Below are positions 1 through 5,406 of a stretch of 64,000 bases of DNA, one piece after another. Position 1 is the stretch's first letter; each line of letters starts with the position of its first letter. Position numbers and translations under genes: made by a program. The stretch lies in the NCBI GenBank assembly GCA_965115995.1, contig OZ220472.1, positions 1,612,001 through 1,676,000 of the forward strand. The letters run 5' to 3'. The stretch is from Poriferisodalis sp026713105. Its GTDB lineage: Bacteria > Actinomycetota > Acidimicrobiia > Acidimicrobiales > Poriferisodalaceae. The notes beneath the pieces are model-generated. The model was given only the letters and a program-made list of their open reading frames with translations, was not told the DNA's origin and did not search any database.

Positions 1-655
1 CCACCATGTTGTTGTCCCGGCTGGTGAACACCCGCGCACAGCGCTGCCGGCGTTGCTGTTTGAGCAGCGACGAGCCGTCGTCACCGCTCACATCGGCCAT
101 ATGGCGTGCGACCGTGCGACGGAACTCGTCATAGCCCTCGTGTCGGGCGCGTGCGGCCAGGAACGCCTCGTCGATCGGAGCGTCCCCAGCAGCACGCGCG
201 ATCAGCCGCGCGTGGCCCGCAGGAAGCGACCCCGACACAAGGCCGTCGCGGGTCAGTTCCAGCTCGCCCAGCGCGACCGCGTCCTTCACGTCGCTGCGCG
301 CCGCGCGCCCAGACACCGACAACGCCTCCTTGGCCGCATGCTCGGCATCTGCCGCACCGCGGCGGCGCGCAAGTTCGCCCAGCACATCAGCCTTCAACGC
401 CGCCAAACAAGACTCAGCACGACCCAACACACCCAGCCGCGCACGCAGCCCGTCATCGCACAGCGCTGCCACATCGACCGCATCCACACGCACCCCCACC
501 GCTGATGCAGTGCGCTCCGAGCCGAAGTCATCGCCGCTCGCCATAGGAACAAACGTACGAGAGGGGTGTGACAACGCCGACGCATCGGCCGCATCCACAC
601 GCAGCCCCACGGCAGGTGCAGTGCGCTCGGAGCCGGAATCATCGCCGCTCGCCAT
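1..655 (-). CDS. DUF222 / 13E12-repeat HNH endonuclease family protein, N-terminal part (runs off the left edge)
   Basis: The reverse strand is open from the window edge back to about 790. The translation has the helical DUF222 character of 13E12-type proteins common in actinobacteria: an Ala/Leu/Arg-rich region with GRAARSDVKDAVALGELEL and SLPAGHARLIARAAGDAP. These proteins usually end in a C-terminal HNH nuclease domain, which would lie outside the window. Two in-frame ATG codons are possible, at 655-653 and 544-542. They are exactly 111 nt (37 codons) apart because the 5' end is tandemly duplicated, so each copy carries its own ATG. Neither has a clear ribosome binding site. I give the longer form; the shorter one starts at 544 with MASGDDFGSERT. 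A GTG at 784 is a third, unlikely option. The family is confident; the start and any nuclease function are uncertain. Confidence 0.72.
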   Translation of the reverse strand, partial: MASGDDSGSERTAPAVGLRVDAADASALSHPSRTFVPMASGDDFGSERTASAVGVRVDAVDVAALCDDGLRARLGVLGRAESCLAALKADVLGELARRRGAADAEHAAKEALSVSGRAARSDVKDAVALGELELTRDGLVSGSLPAGHARLIARAAGDAPIDEAFLAARARHEGYDEFRRTVARHMADVSGDDGSSLLKQQRRQRCARVFTSRDNNMV

Positions 656-682
656 AGGAACAAACGTACGAGCGGGGTGTGA
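461..682 (-). repeat. In-frame 111-bp tandem duplication at the 5' end of the DUF222 gene
   Basis: Two 111-nt units (682-572 and 571-461) encode near-identical 37-residue blocks beginning SHPARTFVP/SHPSRTFVP, then MASGDD-x-GSERTA-x-AVG-x-RVDA and ending AL. A third, decayed copy can be followed upstream at about 765-690. It keeps the GAGCGGACTGCT and GGTGGACGCC parts but is thrown out of frame at a run of nine G (sense strand). Confidence 0.85.
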
Positions 683-729
683 CAACCCCGACACCGCCAC
701 CGCATCCACCGCCACGGCGTCCACCCGCA

Positions 730-738
730 CCCCCCCCC
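730..738. repeat. C9/G9 homopolymer tract in the decayed third copy of the DUF222 N-terminal repeat
   Basis: Nine consecutive C on the + strand (nine G in the sense of the DUF222 gene). The tract lies at the point where the third N-terminal repeat copy changes reading frame relative to the other two. Confidence 0.8.
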
Positions 739-808
739 GCAGCAGTCCGCTCCCTAGGGCTGCTGGCGCTGCCTTGGGCCGCACAAGCGCTCATGACGCT
801 GTGGCGTC

Positions 809-1222
809 TCAGTCGATGGATCCTCGCGGGACGATCCACTCGCATCGCTGGCCGGTCACCGACGCGATGAGGTCGAAATCGGCGTCGTAGTGAAGCACCG
901 TGAGGTCCTCGGCCTCGGCGGCGGCTGCAATGAGCAGGTCGGGGACCGGCCGCCCTCGCAGCCCGCGTTCTGCGAGCAGACGCTGCGTCTGGCGGGCGCG
1001 GCGCACGTGATCGGCCGTGGTCTCCACCAAGTTCAGCTCGCTGATGCTGCCCGCCAGGGTCTCCCATTCGTCGACGTTGCGGGCCGAGAAGCCGATCTCG
1101 AGGTCGCTGATGCCAGCACGCGCTGCGCGACCGGCGACCACCAGCGGCTCAGCAGCCGCGCGCACGGTGTCATGGGACAGCCGTGTCAGCGTGCTGGTGT
1201 CGAAGAGGTGTGTCAGCGCCAT
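809..1222 (-). CDS. vapC: VapC-family PIN-domain toxin ribonuclease
   Basis: A 137-residue PIN-domain protein, normal length for VapC. The acidic metal-binding residues expected of PIN ribonucleases are visible: D8 in LFDTSTLTRL, E42 in SDLEIGFSARN, D95 in RPVPDLLIAAAAE, and the HYDADFDLIA cluster (D113/D115/D117). VapC toxins are Mg-dependent endoribonucleases that cleave tRNA or rRNA and are neutralised by the partner VapB. The ATG overlaps the 3' end of the upstream antitoxin gene by 10 nt, the usual translationally coupled antitoxin-toxin arrangement. Assignment to VapBC is confident; the RNA target cannot be read from sequence. Confidence 0.9.
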   Translation of the reverse strand: MALTHLFDTSTLTRLSHDTVRAAAEPLVVAGRAARAGISDLEIGFSARNVDEWETLAGSISELNLVETTADHVRRARQTQRLLAERGLRGRPVPDLLIAAAAEAEDLTVLHYDADFDLIASVTGQRCEWIVPRGSID

Positions 1223-1416
1223 GCGCGCTCGCGGTCGTCGAACTCGAATCTCGCGAGGTCGTCGAGCGCTGAGGCGACACGCTCGCCCCGCTGAGCGCAG
1301 GCGGCGCGCAACGCCGAATTGACCGTGGCCTTGATGGTGTCGGTCCTCAACTCGGCCCGTGCCGCCGACAGCATCTCCTCGTCAAGATCGATCAGGTGTT
1401 TTCCCACGATCACCAA
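1213..1416 (-). CDS. vapB: VapB-family antitoxin
   Basis: A small protein (67 residues) directly upstream of and overlapping vapC. The N-terminus (VGKHLIDLDEEMLSAARAEL) and TDTIKATVNSALRAA match VapB antitoxins that begin with a short DNA-binding strand-helix-helix region. The acidic C-terminal tail (LDDLARFEFDDRERAW) is the part that normally wraps the toxin. The first possible start is TTG at 1416; the next codon, GTG at 1413, is equally plausible. An AGAGAC element about 10 nt upstream could act as a weak ribosome binding site. Likely autoregulates the operon through the adjacent AT-rich imperfect palindrome. Confidence 0.85.
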   Translation of the reverse strand: MVIVGKHLIDLDEEMLSAARAELRTDTIKATVNSALRAACAQRGERVASALDDLARFEFDDRERAWR

Positions 1417-1442
1417 TATATATGTCTCTAGTCAGATATATA
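1417..1442. promoter_or_regulatory. Candidate vapBC promoter/operator, AT-rich imperfect palindrome
   Basis: A 26-nt element abutting the vapB start has TATATAT at its left end, ATATATA at its right end and a CTAG-containing centre, symmetrical at the flanks and imperfect in the middle. It is strikingly AT-rich in a GC-rich genome. VapB proteins normally repress their own operon from such sites; the assignment here is by position and symmetry only. Confidence 0.5.
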
Positions 1443-1647
1443 CCCGAGCGGCCCGGCCCAGAGACTGCCCGACACACCCAGACGAAGCCACAACAGCGGA
1501 AGGCGGCCACGAAAGGCAGGGACCCCCAGAGCCTGCGCACGACAGTGACGATGTTTGCGGGGCGGGCCGTCGGCGAACGGCACGCCGAGCTGCCGATGCG
1601 CAACCCCTCGAACGGCGAGCGCGCCGACGCCTGGGTCTGAGCGGGAT

Positions 1648-1965
1648 TCAGCAGGCAACAGCGATGCGCAATGCATCGCAGGCGGCGGCCAGGCGTTCGG
1701 GGCTGAGGCTGCAGACGCGTTCGGTCAGCAGCGCCTTGGGAACCACCCGCAGATTGTCGAAACTGGCAGCGCATTCGACCGCCAAGCCGTCGTCGGGGCC
1801 GAGCGGCAGTTCGGTGGGGATGTTGCGCACTGTCCGCGTGAGCGGTGCGGCAACGACGGAGTGGAGCACGGGTATCGCAGCGGAGCGGGTCATGACGAGG
1901 AACGGGCGGCGACCGGCCTCTGCGATCTCGCCCCACCAGATGTCGCCGCGTTGCGGTGACGTCAC
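1648..1965 (-). CDS. mazF: MazF/PemK-family mRNA interferase toxin
   Basis: A 105-residue protein starting SPQRGDIWWGEI, followed by RRPFLVMTRSAAI. This is the beta-barrel entry motif (RGDIW...G, RP-x-LV) of MazF/PemK endoribonucleases, which cut mRNA or rRNA at short motifs. I place the start at GTG 1965-1963 because it overlaps the upstream antitoxin stop as GTGA, a coupled arrangement; the codon just upstream is also GTG. The length fits the family. The reading frame is open further upstream but that extension lies inside the antitoxin gene and has Arg-rich, shadow-like composition. Confidence 0.88.
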   Translation of the reverse strand: MTSPQRGDIWWGEIAEAGRRPFLVMTRSAAIPVLHSVVAAPLTRTVRNIPTELPLGPDDGLAVECAASFDNLRVVPKALLTERVCSLSPERLAAACDALRIAVAC

Positions 1966-2216
1966 CACGGCTCGTCCTCTATGGCGGCACGCAGTTCGGC
2001 CACTGCGGCCCGATCCTCGGCCGGACTCGGTGGGCAGCGGCGGTAGCCGGCCACGATGGCCGCGTCGATCTCGCGTTCTCGTTCGGCGGCGATGATCATC
2101 TCGATGCCCGCACGAATGGCGGCGGTGCGCGAGCGGAATACACCGCACGTCACCAGCGCATCGAGGTCGACAAGCACGGAAGCGGGTAGCCGCACAGGCA
2201 CTTGACGCGAAGTCAT
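1962..2216 (-). CDS. mazE: MazE-like ribbon-helix-helix antitoxin
   Basis: An 84-residue protein paired with the MazF-like toxin by a 4-nt stop/start overlap. The N-terminal MTSRQVPVRLPASVLVDLDALV followed by FRSRTAAIRAGIEMII has the beta-strand then two-helix pattern of ribbon-helix-helix DNA-binding antitoxins. The C-terminal half is acidic (PAEDRAAVAELRAAIEDEPW), as expected for the toxin-neutralising tail. I chose ATG 2216 because it starts exactly at the RHH strand; the frame extends 14 codons upstream without conserved character. Likely represses its own promoter. Confidence 0.8.
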   Translation of the reverse strand: MTSRQVPVRLPASVLVDLDALVTCGVFRSRTAAIRAGIEMIIAAEREREIDAAIVAGYRRCPPSPAEDRAAVAELRAAIEDEPW

Positions 2217-2237
2217 CAGCCTGAGGCTATCCGAACC

Positions 2238-2258
2238 GGGATACACAATGGGATACAC
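2238..2258. promoter_or_regulatory. Candidate mazEF operator: two direct repeats of GGGATACAC
   Basis: GGGATACAC occurs at 2238-2246 and again at 2250-2258, a 12-nt period (about one helical turn), just upstream of the mazE start. Direct half-sites one turn apart are a common layout for RHH regulators. Functional assignment is inferred from position. Confidence 0.4.
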
Positions 2259-2295
2259 ATGTGACTGTCACCTCCGAGCATCAAACGTGGACTGA

Positions 2296-2423
2296 CGGGG
2301 TGTTCTGGGGCTCGGCGCAGTGGCGGCGCGGACGGCATCGCCCGACGCCGAGGTGGACCGGTTCGCAGGTACCAACCGCCTCGACACCGCCATCAAAGCC
2401 GCCCTCCACATACCCAGCTCCTG
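2296..2423 (+). pseudogene. Orphan fragment of a cell-wall-binding repeat 2 (CWB2) surface protein
   Basis: A short open stretch between stops encodes VLGLGAVAARTASPDAEVD, resembling the end of a signal peptide, followed by RFAGTNRLDTAIKAAL. The RxxGxNRxxTAI core is the hallmark of cell-wall-binding repeat 2, normally present in several copies at one end of much larger secreted proteins. Here it stops after HIPSS-TGA and nothing recognisable follows. There is no good start codon (TGA just upstream; GTG at 2320 and 2353 are possible). I read it as the remnant of a deleted secreted protein, or a very short peptide gene. Confidence 0.5.
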
Positions 2424-2448
2424 AACAGGAAACCGAGACCCAGACCCT

Positions 2449-2482
2449 GCGTCCAGCGGGCGTGCGCACGCCCGCTGGACGC
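2449..2482. terminator. 34-bp perfect palindrome, probable bidirectional terminator hairpin or operator
   Basis: The arms GCGTCCAGCGGGCGTGC and GCACGCCCGCTGGACGC are exact reverse complements with no spacer, so RNA from either strand can form a stem of about 15 bp with a 4-nt loop. It lies 25 nt downstream of the CWB2 fragment stop and 37 nt upstream of the kinase gene. There is no T-tract, so classical intrinsic termination is not certain; a regulator binding site is the alternative. Confidence 0.55.
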
Positions 2483-2519
2483 GCTGTGCGTATCGTTCGA
2501 CACCGGTCGCGTACGGTTT

Positions 2520-4925
2520 GTGTCGACACGAAAAGACACACACAGGCGATGGTCAGCGGGTCCCGGATTGACTGAGATCGAACGTTTAAATGCCGAGGTC
2601 GAGATGCTTCGCTCGCGCCTGTCGGGGCTGACTGAGGCCACCCTGCGCATCAGCGAGGATCTCGACCTCGACGTGGTGCTGCAGGAGGTGGTGGACGGCG
2701 CGCGGATCCTCACCGGCGCCCGCTACGGCGCCATCACCACACTCAACGAAGCCGGGGATCTGCAGGACGTGCTGTTCTCGGGCCTGTCCCCCGCCGATGA
2801 GCAGGTCGTGGTGGGCTACGAGCGCGGCATGGAGCTGTTCGGATATCTCAGCCGGATGGACGAACCGCTCCGGACCAGCAACTTTGTCGCTCATGTGGAG
2901 TCGGTGGGCTTCAATGGATTCCAGCCGCACATCGGCTCGTTCCTCGGAGCCCAAATCAAGGTGCGCGACCGCCAGGTCGGCACGATCTTCGTCGGCGAGA
3001 AGCACGACGGCTCCGAGTTCACCCACGAGGACGAGGAAACCGTGGAGATGTTCGCCAGCCAGGCGGCGATGGCGCTCACCAACGCCCGCCGCTACGGCGA
3101 CGAGCAGCGGGCCAAGGCCAATCTCCACGCGCTGGTCGACACGTCCCCGGTGGGGGTGCTGGTGGTGGACGCAGCCTCGGAGAACGTCGTCATGGCAAAC
3201 CGGGAAGTGCGCCGCCTCATCGGCGTCGGGCCCGAGCAGGGGCCCATCTCGGTGGCCGACTTGGCGCAGCTCAGATACAAGCGGATGGACGGCTCGGACA
3301 CTGTCTTGGAGGATCTGCCGTTCGAGCGGGCACTGCACGCCGACGAGGCCGTGCAGGCCGAGGAGCTCGTGATCGTGCGAGCCGATGGAAGCGAAGTGGC
3401 GACGCTGGTCAACGCCTCGTCGATCCGGTCCGACGACGGCCAGCTGATGACGATCATCGCCACCATTCAGGACATGTCATCGCTGGAGGATCTGGAACGG
3501 CTGCGGGCCGAGTTCCTGGCGGTAGTCAGCCATGAGCTCCGGGCGCCGCTGACCGCGATCAAGGGCTCTGCGGCCACCGTGCTCAACTCGCTGACGCCTC
3601 CCGATCCCTCCGAGGTGCGCCAGTTCTTCGAGATCGTCGATGAACGCGCCGACCATATGCGAGATCTGATCAACGATCTGCTGGATATGACCCGGATCGA
3701 GGCGGGCACGCTGTCGGTGACGCCCGAGCCGACCGATCTGACCTCGATCATCGATGGCGCAAGGAGCGCGTTCCTCGGCGCCGGGCGTCATCACCAAATC
3801 ACAATCGACTCGACGCCGAACCTGCCGCGGGTCCGCGCAGACCGCCAGCGGATCGCACAAGTGCTCCACAATCTGTTCTCCAACGCCGCTGCCAACTCCC
3901 AAGAATGGTCGACGATCACCGTGACAACGACTCTGGACGGCACTCATACGGCGGTCTCGGTCACCGACGAGGGCACCGGCATAGCGCCGGAGCGACTGCC
4001 GTTGCTGTTCACCAAGTTCTCGCGTGCCGACCGCGACAACGATCACCGGCCGGGATCGGGCTACGGCCTGGGCCTGTTGATCTGCAAGGGCATCGTGGAG
4101 GCTCACGGCGGTCGCATCTGGGCCGACAGCTCCGGGCAGAACCAAGGCGCCCGGTTCACCTTCACAATCCCCACCCTGGATGAGTCGGCTGTTGCGGTCG
4201 GCCCCTCTGGTTCCGAATTCAGCGCCGCGACCAGCGCGCCTGCGAAGGTGGAGCGCATCCTCGTGGTCGAGGACGAACCCCGGACGCTGCGTTACGTCCG
4301 CAACACGCTCGCACGGGCGGGCTACACCCCTGTCGTCACCGACGACCCGAGCGAACTCGACGACCTCATGGCAGCCGAGATGCCCCACCTCGCGCTCTTG
4401 GACCTGATGCTGCCGGGCACCGACGCCTTCGAGCTGATCAGGCGCAACCCCAGACTGCTGGAGATGCCCGTCATCATCGTGTCGGGACGGGGCGACGACC
4501 AGCTCATCGCCAAGGCTTTCGAGCTGGGCGCGGCCGACTACATCGTCAAGCCGTTCTCGCCCACCGAGCTGCTCGCGCGAGTCGCAGCGGCACTACGCAG
4601 GCGAGCGCAGTCCCAGCACACGGAGCCCTACCGCATGGGCGACCTCGTTGTCGACTACATGACCCACATGGTCACCGTCGCAGGCCAGGCCGTGAACCTG
4701 ACCCCCACCGAGTACAAGCTGCTCTCGGAGCTGTGCATCAACGCCGGTCGCGCGCTCAGCTACGAGCAGCTGCTCGAACGCATCTGGGGAGACGGCGCCG
4801 GCGGCGACGCCCAGCGCGTGCGCACCTTCGTCAAGGACCTGCGGGCCAAGGTGGGCGACGACGCCCGTAAGCCCACCTACATTCTCACGGTCCCCAGCGT
4901 CGGCTATCGCGCCGCCGCCGCCTGA
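2520..4925 (+). CDS. Hybrid sensor kinase-response regulator with DNA-binding output (GAF-PAS-HisKA-HATPase-REC-wHTH)
   Basis: An 801-residue soluble protein holding a whole two-component pathway in one chain. Residues about 20-38 are a short coiled coil, 40-190 a GAF domain, 200-315 a PAS domain, 330-395 the HisKA dimerisation domain with phospho-acceptor H338 in VVSHELRAPL, and 440-550 the HATPase domain (N-box NLFSNAAANS, G1 DEGTGIAP, G2 GSGYGLGL). Residues 578-690 are a receiver domain with D628 (LALLDLMLPG) and K677 (YIVKPF), and 705-798 an OmpR/PhoB-type winged helix (LTPTEYKLLSELC). There is no transmembrane segment, so the input is probably cytoplasmic: a small ligand, redox state or gas sensed by GAF or PAS. 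The start may be GTG 2520 or TTG 2568; both lie before the GAF domain. No partner kinase or regulator gene is adjacent, consistent with a self-contained system. Confidence 0.9.
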   Translation: MSTRKDTHRRWSAGPGLTEIERLNAEVEMLRSRLSGLTEATLRISEDLDLDVVLQEVVDGARILTGARYGAITTLNEAGDLQDVLFSGLSPADEQVVVGYERGMELFGYLSRMDEPLRTSNFVAHVESVGFNGFQPHIGSFLGAQIKVRDRQVGTIFVGEKHDGSEFTHEDEETVEMFASQAAMALTNARRYGDEQRAKANLHALVDTSPVGVLVVDAASENVVMANREVRRLIGVGPEQGPISVADLAQLRYKRMDGSDTVLEDLPFERALHADEAVQAEELVIVRADGSEVATLVNASSIRSDDGQLMTIIATIQDMSSLEDLERLRAEFLAVVSHELRAPLTAIKGSAATVLNSLTPPDPSEVRQFFEIVDERADHMRDLINDLLDMTRIEAGTLSVTPEPTDLTSIIDGARSAFLGAGRHHQITIDSTPNLPRVRADRQRIAQVLHNLFSNAAANSQEWSTITVTTTLDGTHTAVSVTDEGTGIAPERLPLLFTKFSRADRDNDHRPGSGYGLGLLICKGIVEAHGGRIWADSSGQNQGARFTFTIPTLDESAVAVGPSGSEFSAATSAPAKVERILVVEDEPRTLRYVRNTLARAGYTPVVTDDPSELDDLMAAEMPHLALLDLMLPGTDAFELIRRNPRLLEMPVIIVSGRGDDQLIAKAFELGAADYIVKPFSPTELLARVAAALRRRAQSQHTEPYRMGDLVVDYMTHMVTVAGQAVNLTPTEYKLLSELCINAGRALSYEQLLERIWGDGAGGDAQRVRTFVKDLRAKVGDDARKPTYILTVPSVGYRAAAA

Positions 4926-4927
4926 CA

Positions 4928-5187
4928 GAGGGCCCGCCGGAGTCCGACGCGTACTACACGGTCGTGACGGTGACGGCGAGCCGTACCTGTATGCGTTCGA
5001 CAGCGAAACCGGCGCCGAGCTAGCAGCGTCTGACGCCCGCAAGCGCCCACACCGGCCACGCACTGACAGCGCTAGCTGCGGCTCCTGGCAGCGGCGCGTC
5101 CGGCTCGCCGGACGGCAAGTCGAACTCGCTGCGACCGCCACCGCAGATGTCGGATTCACCCGATTCGACGGGCGCATGGCGCAGTGA
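4928..5187 (+). pseudogene. Decayed fragment of a secreted repeat protein related to the downstream SWM protein
   Basis: The 481 bp between the kinase and the next gene hold no intact gene. Just after the kinase stop, one frame reads PPESDAYYTVVTVTAS, closely matching PPSEDAYYTVFTLTATD inside the 1743-residue protein downstream (about 9815-9860). From 4975 another frame, open to the TGA at 5185-5187, reads EPYLYAFDSETGAEL. The frame change and the lack of a start indicate a remnant, probably of a related surface protein or of a former longer locus. Confidence 0.5.
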
Positions 5188-5221
5188 GCGCCGTGGCTCA
5201 GCCACACCTGATATGAGCGTT

Positions 5222-5237
5222 GGGCCATATATGGCCC
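5222..5237. promoter_or_regulatory. 16-bp perfect palindrome GGGCCATATATGGCCC, candidate operator
   Basis: An exact inverted repeat with an AT-rich centre lies 170 nt upstream of the start of the SWM-repeat protein gene, in otherwise gene-free DNA. Palindrome and position suggest a dimeric regulator site; no regulator can be assigned. Confidence 0.4.
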
Positions 5238-5258
5238 TGTAGATGTGTGAGCGAACAT

Positions 5259-5287
5259 TTGACATGTGCAGATCTTCTGGCACACTC
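5259..5287 (+). promoter_or_regulatory. Possible promoter for the SWM-repeat protein gene
   Basis: TTGACA at 5259-5264 is a consensus -35 element. A weak -10 (CACACT or ACACTC) lies 16-17 nt further downstream. It sits between the palindrome at 5222 and the C11 tract at 5376. Only the -35 is convincing. Confidence 0.3.
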
Positions 5288-5375
5288 TGGCCTCGGTTAT
5301 TGCTGAGCGTGAGGACATCTGCATTGGGGCAGGTGACCTCCGTGGTGGCCATGCGAGGTGCTGACGTGTCCGTGA

Positions 5376-5386
5376 CCCCCCCCCCC
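5376..5386. repeat. C11 homopolymer tract 20 nt upstream of the SWM-repeat protein start
   Basis: Eleven consecutive C. An upstream ATG at 5351 reads through the tract out of frame with the 1743-residue gene at 11 C; with 12 C it would enter the main frame, adding MRGADVSVTPPPPRIRPAP and so on to the N-terminus. Such tracts are typical slipped-strand contingency loci in other bacteria, but also typical sequencing-error sites. Confidence 0.75.
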
Positions 5387-5406
5387 GGATTCGGCCAGCG
5401 CCAACC

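Noticed and set aside
394..705. Minus-strand frame with a repeated HTPLVRLFLWRAAM segment
   Set aside because: Another frame of the 111-bp DUF222 duplication; the DUF222 frame continues to the window edge with family-like sequence, this one does not.
1382..1936. Open frames in the vapB-mazF gap on both strands
   Set aside because: Low-complexity Arg/Pro translations without family character or ribosome binding sites, overlapping MazF.
2496..2517. Promoter TTCGAC ... TACGGT before the kinase gene
   Set aside because: The spacing is only about 10 nt, too short for a sigma-70-type promoter.
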